Below are positions 16,324 through 23,878 of a stretch of 64,000 nt of DNA, in pieces. The DNA lies in assembly GCF_027158205.1 (NCBI RefSeq), contig NZ_JAPVLU010000005.1, forward strand, positions 187,251 through 251,250, given 5' to 3'. Every line of letters begins with the position of its first letter. Position 1 is the first letter of the stretch. The position numbers and the translations under genes are program-made. Under the pieces are notes generated by a model that saw nothing but the letters and a program-made list of their open reading frames with translations, had not been told where the DNA came from and did no database searches. Origin of the DNA: Streptomyces sp. H39-S7. GTDB lineage: Bacteria; Actinomycetota; Actinomycetes; Streptomycetales; Streptomycetaceae.

Positions 16324-18135
16324 TCAGACCATCCGGAAGACCGGGCCCTTCGGCGTGAACGGGAGCACCGCGCCGCGCGGTACGAGGTAGGCGTGCTCAC
16401 GGCGCGGGCGCAGCACGTCGCACTCGGCGTCGGTGATGATCAGGACGGGCGCGGCCGGCGGGAAGTCGTCCGCGCGGTGCAGGAGGTCCAGGGCGGGCTG
16501 GAGCACGGTGCCGCCGCGCCCGTGGATACGGACCCGGCCGGCGATGTCCGCCACCGGGACGTATCCCGCGTCGTGTGCCGCCGCGTCGCACATGATGACG
16601 CGCGCGGCGGGCACGTCGCGGGCCGCGGCGTACGAGGCGATGGCACCCAGCGCCTTGCCGATCAGCGTCGTGCTCATGGATCCCGACGTGTCGAGGACGA
16701 CCCCGAAGGTGCAGCGGGCCACCTCCTCGGGCGGGAAGTACCGCCCTGCGCGCGGGATGTCGGGCGTGGACGACTGGCGGCGGGAGGGCCGGGCGTAGGA
16801 GCGGACCGGTTCGGGACGCGGCACGAACTCGTCGAACCAGCGCGCGAGTTGCGCGTCCCAGGCCAGCGGCGGGTGGCTGAGCGCGTTGATCTCCTCCACG
16901 AGCCCGGCCGGGAGCAGCCCGCGTTCGCGCGTCGAGTGCAGGTCGAAGCCGGTCATCAGTCCGCGCCGGTAGAACTCGTCGAGGTCCACCCACTCGGCGG
17001 GCTGCGCGGGCCGGGGCAGCGGTGCACCGAGGATGTCGCCCTTGCCCCTGCCGCGCAGCGTCGCCAGCCGCCGCATCCGGCGCAGGTCGGTGGCTATGCG
17101 GTCGTAGACCTCCTCGGCGGACAGCCCCCGCAGTCCGGGGTCGTGCAGCAGCCCGGCGGGCATCTCCCCGACGTCCATCTCGATCAGCCAGGCGTTGATG
17201 ACGTAGTCGGCGGCGACGTTGAACAGGTACCGGTCGCGGCCGCCGCAGCGCTCGCCGTGCCGCAGGGCGGCGTGCAGCAACTCGTGGCCGAGGATGAAGC
17301 GCCACTCCTCGTCCGTGTGGCGGATCAGCGGGTTGACGTAGATCTCGGCCGCCTCCGGGCTGACGGCGGCGACGGAGATGCCGTGCGCCCGGGCGAGTTC
17401 GGCGTCCGCGACGAGCGTCATGCCCGCGGCGATCCCGCCCAGCAGCGGGTACGAGGACACGAACCAGTTGAGCGCGCGCTCCCAGGGCCGCTGTTCCAGC
17501 CGGGCTCCGGTGAGGGTGTCGCGCCGGCCGCCCGCCACGTCCATCGCGGCCGAGACCGTGCGGGTCAGGGCGTGCGCGAGGGCGTTGCTCCAGTCCGGCG
17601 GGGAGCCGCGCCAGGAGTTCCACTCGGTGAGCACCTGGTCGGGCTCGCCGGGGCCCGCGGTGCCGCAGTCGGCGTAGGCGGGCGGGATGCCGTCGCGGCG
17701 GAAGCGTGCGGCGAGCTTCTCCTCGTCGCCGTCCGGCCAGGTGCGCGGCAGGTCTTCCGGCGCCTCCCCGACGGGCATCGCGGCCAGGAAGCGGTTGACG
17801 ACGACGCAGCGTGCCGTGCGGTCGAAGACGTCGGGCTGCTCGCGCGGCCCCGTGGCGGCGGGCACATGGCCGAAGCCGAGGTGCAGCAGGCAGTGCGCGA
17901 GGGCCCAGGCCCAGGTGGCAGGGTCGGCGCGGCGGTACGGGTGGGCGTGGACCGTGCCGCCGGAGGTGACCACTGCCAGCCCGCGCTCGGGGCGGTTCGC
18001 ACAGTCCGGCAGCCGGCAGAACGACGCGTCCAGGGCGGACAGCGCGGGGTGCTCGGACACGATCGCGCACCCCTTCAGGTAGGCGGCCTCGGCCAGTTCC
18101 CGCTGCTTGTCGGGCCTTTTGGCGCGGGCCTTCAC
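16324..18135 (-). CDS. VWA-like domain/putative metallopeptidase protein (DUF2201 type), MoxR partner
   Basis: A 603-residue protein with two recognisable parts. The N-terminal two thirds resemble the DUF2201 putative metallopeptidase, with the zinc motif HELLH at 284-288 followed by LRHGERC. A second His cluster, HCLLHLGFGH, lies at 81-90. The C-terminal part is a VWA-like domain with an intact MIDAS motif DTSGSMS (Asp482, Ser484, Ser486). The GTG at 18135 overlaps the stop of the upstream MoxR ATPase gene (GTGA), so the pair is translationally coupled. By analogy with other MoxR-VWA pairs the ATPase should remodel a client held by the VWA domain. The client and any protease activity are unknown. 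Confidence 0.85.
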   Translation of the reverse strand: MKARAKRPDKQRELAEAAYLKGCAIVSEHPALSALDASFCRLPDCANRPERGLAVVTSGGTVHAHPYRRADPATWAWALAHCLLHLGFGHVPAATGPREQPDVFDRTARCVVVNRFLAAMPVGEAPEDLPRTWPDGDEEKLAARFRRDGIPPAYADCGTAGPGEPDQVLTEWNSWRGSPPDWSNALAHALTRTVSAAMDVAGGRRDTLTGARLEQRPWERALNWFVSSYPLLGGIAAGMTLVADAELARAHGISVAAVSPEAAEIYVNPLIRHTDEEWRFILGHELLHAALRHGERCGGRDRYLFNVAADYVINAWLIEMDVGEMPAGLLHDPGLRGLSAEEVYDRIATDLRRMRRLATLRGRGKGDILGAPLPRPAQPAEWVDLDEFYRRGLMTGFDLHSTRERGLLPAGLVEEINALSHPPLAWDAQLARWFDEFVPRPEPVRSYARPSRRQSSTPDIPRAGRYFPPEEVARCTFGVVLDTSGSMSTTLIGKALGAIASYAAARDVPAARVIMCDAAAHDAGYVPVADIAGRVRIHGRGGTVLQPALDLLHRADDFPPAAPVLIITDAECDVLRPRREHAYLVPRGAVLPFTPKGPVFRMV

Positions 18136-19193
18136 CGGCGCGCCTCGACCAGGCGCGGCATGTCGCGGGCGGCCTCGACGAGGAACCAGGCGGGCAGCAC
18201 GGGGTTGCCGTCCAGGTCGTCCGCGATGACCGTCTGGGCGACCTCGACGGAGATCTCCGCGAGTTGCACGAGCAGGGCCTTGGAGCGGAAGGCGGTCTGC
18301 CGCACCGCTTCGGAGGCGTGCTCCTTGCGGTCCGGCAGCTCCTTGGCGAGCCGGCCGCGGAACGCGTCGGCGAGGTAGTAGAGCAGATCGCGGTCCTCGA
18401 GACGGCGCGGCCAGGGGGCGTCGCCCTTGAGGATCGCGTCGATGCCGTAGGCGTTGCGGACGATCTTCGCGTAGCCGCAGAAGGAGACGGCGTGCGCGGG
18501 GGTGAGCGTCCCGTGCGTGATGACCTTGAGGGTGTCCTCGTCGAGTGTCGGGCCGAAGGAGTGCAGCGCGTCGGAGAGCATGTGCCACGAGCGCGGGGTG
18601 GAGAAGGCCTCCTCGGTCTTCGGGGCCTTCGACCACAGGTGGTCGGGCCGGTCGGTGAGGTAGTCCGTCACCCACGGGTGGATGCCGTTCTCGGCCGCCC
18701 ACACCAGCCAGTCCTTGGCGGAGGCCTGCAGATGGACGTGGGTGAGGCGGTTGATGAGCGCGGACGCGATGGGCCGGGCGAGCGCGTTGTCGGTGGACCG
18801 GTTGCCCGCCCCGATGACGATGGAGCCCACGGGCAGCTCGTAGGAGCCGATCCGGCGGTCCAGGATCAGCGAGTAGAACGCCTTCTGGACGTCGGGCGTC
18901 GCGGCGTTGAGCTCGTCGAGGAACAGGCAGTACGGCTCGTCGCGCGCGATGGCCTCGGGCGGGCAGAAGCGCGTGCGCCCGTCGTGGATCTGCGGCACGC
19001 CGATCAGGTCCTCGGGGGCCAGCTGGGTGCCCAGCAGCGACACGCACTCCAGGCCGAGCGATTCGGCGAAGGCCCTGACCAGCGAGGACTTGCCGATCCC
19101 CGGCGCGCCCCAGAGGAACACCGGACGCACGGTGGCGAGCCCGAGCAGCAGCTCGGGTATCCGGGTGGGCGTGACGGTGATGGCGGACTGCAT
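18132..19193 (-). CDS. MoxR-type AAA+ ATPase
   Basis: A 353-residue AAA+ ATPase with Walker A GAPGIGKSS (about 29-37), Walker B LFLDELN, and a sensor 1 Asn in IGAGNRST. The segment ALINRLTHVHLQA carries the expected Arg. MoxR-family chaperones act with VWA proteins to insert cofactors or remodel complexes; this one is coupled to the DUF2201/VWA gene that follows. The start at 19193 (MQSAITVTPTRIPELLLGL) fits the conserved helix before Walker A; the longer open frame upstream has no family similarity. Cytosolic; client unknown. Confidence 0.88.
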   Translation of the reverse strand: MQSAITVTPTRIPELLLGLATVRPVFLWGAPGIGKSSLVRAFAESLGLECVSLLGTQLAPEDLIGVPQIHDGRTRFCPPEAIARDEPYCLFLDELNAATPDVQKAFYSLILDRRIGSYELPVGSIVIGAGNRSTDNALARPIASALINRLTHVHLQASAKDWLVWAAENGIHPWVTDYLTDRPDHLWSKAPKTEEAFSTPRSWHMLSDALHSFGPTLDEDTLKVITHGTLTPAHAVSFCGYAKIVRNAYGIDAILKGDAPWPRRLEDRDLLYYLADAFRGRLAKELPDRKEHASEAVRQTAFRSKALLVQLAEISVEVAQTVIADDLDGNPVLPAWFLVEAARDMPRLVEARR

Positions 19194-19321
19194 GCTTCGG
19201 GTTCTCCGGGGCGGTGAGTGGTGCGGCGGGTGCTCGGTTACCCAGCGTGACGGTCGGGGATGCTCCGCACAACTGGTTTTCCCGCCGCGCCACCCGTCCC
19301 GAAGTCGGGTTGCGCTACGGA

Positions 19322-20308
19322 CTACACGTCGCCCGCGACCAGCGGATAGTGGTCCGAGTAGTCGGTGTACGAGGACGTGGTGCCCCAGCTGGAGACCGTC
19401 CACTTCGGGGAGTGCTCGTTGACGACGCGGTTGTTCCAGTGGGCCGGCCGGGCGTGGCCGTTGCGCAGCAGCGCGTGGTCCAGGCGCTGCGCCGGGTCGT
19501 TCGGGTAGCGGTCCCGGGCGACGGAGTTGGTGACGGGGTCGAAGCTGTCGGCGGGCCCGGGGGCGGCGTCGGGGGCCGCCGCGTCGAGGTCCGCGAGCAG
19601 GCCCGGGTAGTCGGCGCCGTGCGCGTCGATGTTGAGGTCGCCGGCGATGATGACGGGTTCGGCGGCGGGGATGGCGCGGGCGTCGAGGAAGGCGTCGATC
19701 TCCTGGTCCTGGCCGTGCCGGATGTTCGCGGCCTCACCCGAACCGCAGGAGGAGTCGTCGGCCTGGGTATGGGTGCCGACGACGTGCACGCGGGTGCCGT
19801 TCACGTTCAGGACGACGTACACGAAGCCCTTGTTGGAGTAGTAGTCGGCGCCGCACCCGTCCGCGTAGACGTGCTGCACCTTCTCCAGGATCGGCCACTT
19901 GCTGACGACGGCGACGCCGCCGTCCTCCGGCGTCCAGGAGCTGTACGCGCCCTCCGTGCGGTCCCAGCCGCTGGTGGAGCGTCCCAGGACCGGCGTCTGG
20001 TAGGGGTAGCGGCCCTTGACGTTGCCGAGCAGCCGGTCGGAGGCGGCGTTGTCGAACGCCTCCTGGAAGACGACGACGTCGGCGTCGCGCGTGTAGCCCG
20101 CGTTCGCGATCAGGTCGGCGCGCTGCAGCTGTCCCCAGTTCGGGTACAGGTTCCGCGACAGCATCATCACGTTGCTGGTCACGAGTCTGATCTGGGGGAC
20201 CTGCTGGGTCCGCGCCACGTCGGCGGGGGACGCGAAGGCGGGCGCGGTGGCGGCGGAGCCGAGCAGGAGCACGAAGGCACAGGCGGTGGCGGCTCGGGCA
20301 AGTCTCAC
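19322..20308 (-). CDS. Secreted sphingomyelinase C (sphingomyelin phosphodiesterase)
   Basis: A 328-residue secreted enzyme of the DNase I-like endonuclease/exonuclease/phosphatase superfamily. It closely follows the Bacillus sphingomyelinase C pattern. Visible are a signal peptide ending near APAFAS, FQEAFDNAASDRLLGN with the metal-binding Glu, YPYQTPVLGRSTSGWD, TEGAYSSWTPEDGGVAVVSK, NKGFVYVVLNVNG, HVVGTHTQADDS with the conserved His, AGDLNID with the metal-binding Asp and Asn, and the terminal SDHYPL with the catalytic His. It should cleave sphingomyelin to ceramide and phosphocholine outside the cell. It is divergent from two other secreted-protein genes. Confidence 0.93.
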   Translation of the reverse strand: MRLARAATACAFVLLLGSAATAPAFASPADVARTQQVPQIRLVTSNVMMLSRNLYPNWGQLQRADLIANAGYTRDADVVVFQEAFDNAASDRLLGNVKGRYPYQTPVLGRSTSGWDRTEGAYSSWTPEDGGVAVVSKWPILEKVQHVYADGCGADYYSNKGFVYVVLNVNGTRVHVVGTHTQADDSSCGSGEAANIRHGQDQEIDAFLDARAIPAAEPVIIAGDLNIDAHGADYPGLLADLDAAAPDAAPGPADSFDPVTNSVARDRYPNDPAQRLDHALLRNGHARPAHWNNRVVNEHSPKWTVSSWGTTSSYTDYSDHYPLVAGDV

Positions 20309-20435
20309 GGAACACTCCCGGTGAACGTGGGTGGAGAAGCAGCGGAAGCCTAGGGGGAGTTGGTTACCGAAGGGTAGATACGTGCGGACATCCGGTCTAC
20401 GATCTGCCCCCTGATGTCAATCTGACGGAGGATCA

Positions 20436-21269
20436 GTGATTGCCAAGCCGCTTCAAGCCGCCGCCGCGCTGGCCGGTGCCATCGCCCTCACCGTCGTCGC
20501 CTCCCCCGCTTCGGCCGCCTCCCCCGGGGGCTGGACCGAATCCGGCACCGCGTACACCGGTTCCCTGACCGGCGGCGAGGGGCTGGCCACCCGCGCCGAC
20601 GGCTCGCTGCTCTACCGGGGTCTCGGCTCGATCCCGATCGGCCTGCGCATCAAGGGCTGGAATCACATCGGTGACCCGGACATCGCCCAGGGCCATGTCT
20701 TCGACGCCTACCAGGGCGGCGACGGCGCCACCTCGAAGATGTACGCCGTCACCACTCCCGGCGGACAGCGCTACGAGTACGTCCATCCGCTCGACCCCGG
20801 CGAAGCGCTCAACAACTCCTTCGCCGCCGTCTCCCCCGACGCGCAGTGGCTGGTCTCCGGCGAGTGGGGCACCCGCGACCGCCTCCAGGTCTTCCCCGCT
20901 CCCCTGCTCAACCCGGCCACCCCGCGCACCGGCGGCTCGCTCCCGCAGGCCGGGCAGATCACCCTGGACCGCGCGGTCGACAACATCCAGGGCTGCGACT
21001 TCGTCTCCGACACCCGCCTGGTGTGCGTCTCCGACGACGACGCCAAGGACCTGGTGCAGGTCGACCTGCCGCACGCGCTGGACGGCACCGCGGTCACCGG
21101 CCAGGTGACGACACTGCTCCAACTGCCGAAGCGCAGCATCTGCTCGGGCACCTTCGAATCCGAGGGCATCGACTTCGACCCGCGCTCCAGCACGCTGCGC
21201 GCGGAAGTCGTCCAGCCGGGTGTCTGCGTGGTCTCCACCACGGTGTACTCCTACTCCCCCACCTCGTAG
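20436..21269 (+). CDS. Secreted protein of unknown function
   Basis: A 277-residue protein with a clear signal peptide (AAAALAGAIALTVVASPASA, cleavage after ASA) and no further membrane segment. The mature part has alternating beta-rich segments such as TSKMYAVTTPGGQRYEYVHPL, and NIQGCDFVSDTRLVCVSDDDAKDLVQVD with paired cysteines; a small propeller or sandwich is possible. I recognise no catalytic motif. The GTG has ACGGAGGA upstream. It shares an operon with the lipase that follows, so it may help or accompany that enzyme outside the cell; this is inference from position. Confidence 0.7.
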   Translation: MIAKPLQAAAALAGAIALTVVASPASAASPGGWTESGTAYTGSLTGGEGLATRADGSLLYRGLGSIPIGLRIKGWNHIGDPDIAQGHVFDAYQGGDGATSKMYAVTTPGGQRYEYVHPLDPGEALNNSFAAVSPDAQWLVSGEWGTRDRLQVFPAPLLNPATPRTGGSLPQAGQITLDRAVDNIQGCDFVSDTRLVCVSDDDAKDLVQVDLPHALDGTAVTGQVTTLLQLPKRSICSGTFESEGIDFDPRSSTLRAEVVQPGVCVVSTTVYSYSPTS

Positions 21270-21279
21270 GAGGCAGTTC

Positions 21280-21975
21280 ATGCGTCGCAGATCGACCGTG
21301 CTCCTGTCCGTACTCGGCGCCCTCGCCCTGATGTTCGGCGCGGCGCCCGCGTCGCCGGCCGCGCCGGCCGCCGACCCGCCCGCGCACCATCCGGTGATCT
21401 TCGTCCACGGCTACAACGCCGACCCCGGCGTGTGGGGCGGGATGATCGCCGGCTTCAAGGCCGCCGGATACACCGACGACGAACTGTTCAGCTGGGGTTA
21501 CGACACCCACCAGTCCGTCAACGAGGTGCTGGCCGGGCGCTTCGGCGCCTACGTCGACAGCGTGCTGAGCAGCACCGGCGCGTCGAAGGTCGACCTGGTC
21601 TCGCACTCCTTCGGCAGTCTGACCACCCGGTGGTACGTCAAATTCCGCGGCGGCACGGCCACCGTCGACCACTGGATCTCCCTCGGCGGCCCGAACCACG
21701 GCACCTACACCTCGTGGGCCTGCGCGCTCTGGGACCAGGCGTGCCGCGACATGTCACCCGGCTCGTACGTGCAGAAGCAGTTGGCGGCCGGGGACGAGAC
21801 GCCGGGCGCCGTGCGGTACGCGACCTTCTGGTCGGAGTGCGACGAGGTCATCAACCCGGACAGCAGCGTCGCGCTCAGCGGCGCCGTCAACACGGACGCC
21901 GGTTGCCTCGACCACAATGACCTGCTGGGGGACGGCGCGGTATCGCAGGGAGTACGCGATTTCCTCGCCGGGTGA
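21280..21975 (+). CDS. Secreted lipase/esterase, alpha/beta hydrolase (LipA-like)
   Basis: A 231-residue secreted lipase with a signal peptide ending near ASPAAPA. The oxyanion segment is PVIFVHGYNADPGVWGGM and the nucleophile elbow is DLVSHSFGSLTT (Ser in S-H-S-F-G). The conserved SLGGPNHGT follows, then C-terminal segments with the presumed Asp and His (HNDLLGDGAV). The small size and the NHGT motif fit the class 2 lipases of Bacillus and streptomycetes. Its ribosome site AGGAGG overlaps the stop of the preceding secreted-protein gene, so the two are co-transcribed. It should act on extracellular short or medium acyl esters. Confidence 0.88.
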   Translation: MRRRSTVLLSVLGALALMFGAAPASPAAPAADPPAHHPVIFVHGYNADPGVWGGMIAGFKAAGYTDDELFSWGYDTHQSVNEVLAGRFGAYVDSVLSSTGASKVDLVSHSFGSLTTRWYVKFRGGTATVDHWISLGGPNHGTYTSWACALWDQACRDMSPGSYVQKQLAAGDETPGAVRYATFWSECDEVINPDSSVALSGAVNTDAGCLDHNDLLGDGAVSQGVRDFLAG

Positions 21976-21997
21976 TGACTCCCCGTAGGCTGCCCGT

Positions 21998-22729
21998 GTG
22001 CTGAACTACGACGCAGAAGCCGAACGGTACGACGCGACCCGTGGAGGCGTCCCCCGGGCGGAGGCCGCGGCCCGCGCCGTACTCGACCTCGTGCCGGACG
22101 CGGCCCGCACCCTGCTCGATGTCGGGTGCGGGACCGGTCTGGTGACCGAACGGCTCGCCCGGCCGGGGCTGCGCGTCCTCGGCGTCGACGCCTCGGCCGG
22201 CATGGCGTCGGTGGCCGCCGGCCGGGTCGGACCCTCGGTGGTGCTCGGCGACAGCCGGCGGCTGCCGTTCGCCACCGGATCGCTGGACGCGGTCTGCGCC
22301 GTCTGGCTGCTGCATCTGCTGCCGGACGCCGCGGAGGTCGTCGCCGAGTGCGCGCGGGTGCTGCGGCCGGGCGGGGTGTTCGTCACCACCGTCGACAAGG
22401 ACGCGGCGCACGCGGTGGGCAGCGACATCGACGCGCTGCTCGCCCCGCACCTCATCCCCGACGCCTACGACGAGGCCGCGGCCGTCGTCGGCTGGGCGGC
22501 GGGCCACGGGCTGCGCCCCGGTGCGGAGACCTCCTTCACCGGCCATGGCCAGGGACGGTCCCCGGCGCTGACGGTCGAGAAGATCCGCGCGGGTTACTTC
22601 GCCTCCGCCCTGGAGTTCAGCCCGCGCCAGGCCCAGGGCGTCATCGACGGCCTGGTCGCCCTGCCGGCCCAGCACACCCCGCGCCCCGACCCCGTCTACC
22701 GGCTGCTCACCCTGGACAAGGACGCCTGA
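21998..22729 (+). CDS. SAM-dependent methyltransferase (class I)
   Basis: A 243-residue Rossmann-fold methyltransferase. Motif I is LLDVGCGTGLVTERLA, followed by VLGVDASAGM (acidic ribose contact), LGDSRRLPFATGSLDAVCAVWLLH, and RVLRPGGVFVTT. This is the UbiE/Methyltransf_11 layout. The methyl acceptor is not predictable. The gene looks leaderless: a TAGGCT -10 box (21986-21991) is only 6 nt before the GTG and no ribosome site is present. It stands alone between the lipase and a convergent Clp-N gene. Confidence 0.87.
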   Translation: MLNYDAEAERYDATRGGVPRAEAAARAVLDLVPDAARTLLDVGCGTGLVTERLARPGLRVLGVDASAGMASVAAGRVGPSVVLGDSRRLPFATGSLDAVCAVWLLHLLPDAAEVVAECARVLRPGGVFVTTVDKDAAHAVGSDIDALLAPHLIPDAYDEAAAVVGWAAGHGLRPGAETSFTGHGQGRSPALTVEKIRAGYFASALEFSPRQAQGVIDGLVALPAQHTPRPDPVYRLLTLDKDA

Positions 22730-22730
22730 C

Positions 22731-22756
22731 GGAGCCCTGGATCGGAGCCCTGGATC
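22731..22756. repeat. Tandem 13-bp repeat
   Basis: GGAGCCCTGGATC is repeated exactly twice in tandem immediately after the methyltransferase stop codon, in the 71-bp gap before the convergent Clp-N gene. Confidence 0.7.
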
Positions 22757-22800
22757 CCGGCCGTCCGGCGGAGCGACGGAACGAGCGGCGAACCGGCGGG

Positions 22801-23517
22801 CTAGTTCTTCAGTTCGTGCAGGGTCGCGACGACCCACTCCTCCGCCTGACCCTTGGTGACGCCCAGACCCACCAGGGCCTGGGCGGCGGGGTCCTGGTCG
22901 TCGCTGAGGACACCGAGCAGGATGTGCTCGGTGCCGATGTAGTTGTGCCCCAGGCGCAGCGCCTCGCGCAGGACGAGGTGCAGCGCCTTCTTGCCGGCGG
23001 CGGCGAACGGCACGTGGCCTTCCACCGGCTCGCCCTCCGCGCCGGGCGTACCGACAGCGGCACGGACGGCCTCCGGTGACGCCCCCAGCTCGACCATGGC
23101 GCGGCAGGCCAGCCCCTTGGGCTCGTGAAGCAGGCCGAGGACGAGGTGTCCGGTGCCCACGGTGGCGTGCAGGGCGCCGCGCGCCTCCTCCTCGGCGCTC
23201 CTGACCGCGTGGCGGGCCCGGTCGGTGAAGCGCTCGAAGAGCGCGTCGAGCGGCAGGTCCAGATCGTCGGGGGTCTTGGGCACGAAGCGTTTCTGTACGG
23301 CCTGCTTGCTGACGCCCATGTTCTGGCCGATGTCGGTCCAGGAGGCGCCGGCCCTGCGGGCCTGGTCCACGAAGTGGCCGATCAGATGGTCGGCGACTTC
23401 GCCGACGTGCTGCGCGAGGGTCACCGCGTCGGAGAGGCTCTGCAGCGGATCGCCGTCGGGGTGCCGTTCCTTGACGTGGGAGATCAGATCGTCGAGTCGT
23501 ACTGGTTGTCCCGTCAT
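22801..23517 (-). CDS. Clp N-terminal repeat protein with N-terminal helix-turn-helix
   Basis: A 238-residue protein without an AAA+ domain. Residues about 1-80 contain a helix-turn-helix, ASWTDIGQNMGVSKQAVQKRF, followed by two Clp-N repeats: FERFTDRARHAVRSAEEEAR through GTGHLVLGLLHEPKGLA, then HLVLREALRLGHNYIGTEHILLGVL. Clp-N domains bind ClpC/ClpA adaptors or substrates. Coupling to a DNA-binding domain suggests a regulator or an adaptor that senses protein quality; this is inference. The promoter, read toward this gene, has twin inverted repeats over its -35 and -10 boxes and appears leaderless, so autoregulation is plausible. Confidence 0.82.
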   Translation of the reverse strand: MTGQPVRLDDLISHVKERHPDGDPLQSLSDAVTLAQHVGEVADHLIGHFVDQARRAGASWTDIGQNMGVSKQAVQKRFVPKTPDDLDLPLDALFERFTDRARHAVRSAEEEARGALHATVGTGHLVLGLLHEPKGLACRAMVELGASPEAVRAAVGTPGAEGEPVEGHVPFAAAGKKALHLVLREALRLGHNYIGTEHILLGVLSDDQDPAAQALVGLGVTKGQAEEWVVATLHELKN

Positions 23518-23519
23518 GC

Positions 23520-23564
23520 GTCAACTCTAAGTTGACGATCGAGGAGCGTCAACCCTCGGTTGAC
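23520..23564 (-). promoter_or_regulatory. Leaderless promoter with twin GTCAAC-N5-GTTGAC operators
   Basis: On the minus strand TTGACG (23552-23547) and TAGAGT (23529-23524) are 17 nt apart, and the ATG (23517) begins 6 nt after the -10. Two perfect inverted repeats GTCAAC-N5-GTTGAC (23520-23536 and 23548-23564) cover the -10 and -35 respectively, with centres 28 bp apart. A protein bound there would block the promoter. Confidence 0.75.
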
Positions 23565-23659
23565 GCATGTTTCCGGGTGGCTCGCATCCCCCGTCGTGGG
23601 GATGCGGATCGTCTTCCGGCCGGACGTGGCGGCCGGGCCCGGCCGGGAGCGTGGACGGT

Positions 23660-23878
23660 ATGGAAACCACCGCCCTCGACCACCGGCCCCCGCCCGCCGC
23701 CGAGTTGCCCCGGACCCCGCCCGTCCGCCGGGGCACGACCCGGCCGGCGGTCCCGCCGATGGAACTGACCTACGCTGTGCAGATGCTCCTCGGGACACTC
23801 GTTCTCGTCGCCGGCGCCCACCTGCTCGCCGAACGCGCCGCGGCGCACGGCACGGCGACCGCCCGCCGGCGTGGCTGA
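23660..23878 (+). CDS. Small membrane protein preceding a sensor kinase
   Basis: A 72-residue frame with a Pro/Arg-rich N-terminal half and one transmembrane segment (YAVQMLLGTLVLVAGAHLLA). It overlaps the start of the histidine-kinase gene by 8 bases, which suggests coupled translation. The ribosome site is weak and no family is recognised. It may be a regulator of the kinase or a non-coding shadow of the leader; the membrane segment and overlap favour a gene. Confidence 0.45.
   Translation: METTALDHRPPPAAELPRTPPVRRGTTRPAVPPMELTYAVQMLLGTLVLVAGAHLLAERAAAHGTATARRRG

Noticed and set aside
15601..18378. A long open frame on the plus strand, opposite the S51-like and DUF2201 genes
   Set aside because: It is antisense to two well-supported genes, has very high Arg/Gly/Ala content typical of a shadow frame in G+C-rich DNA, and contains no recognisable domain.
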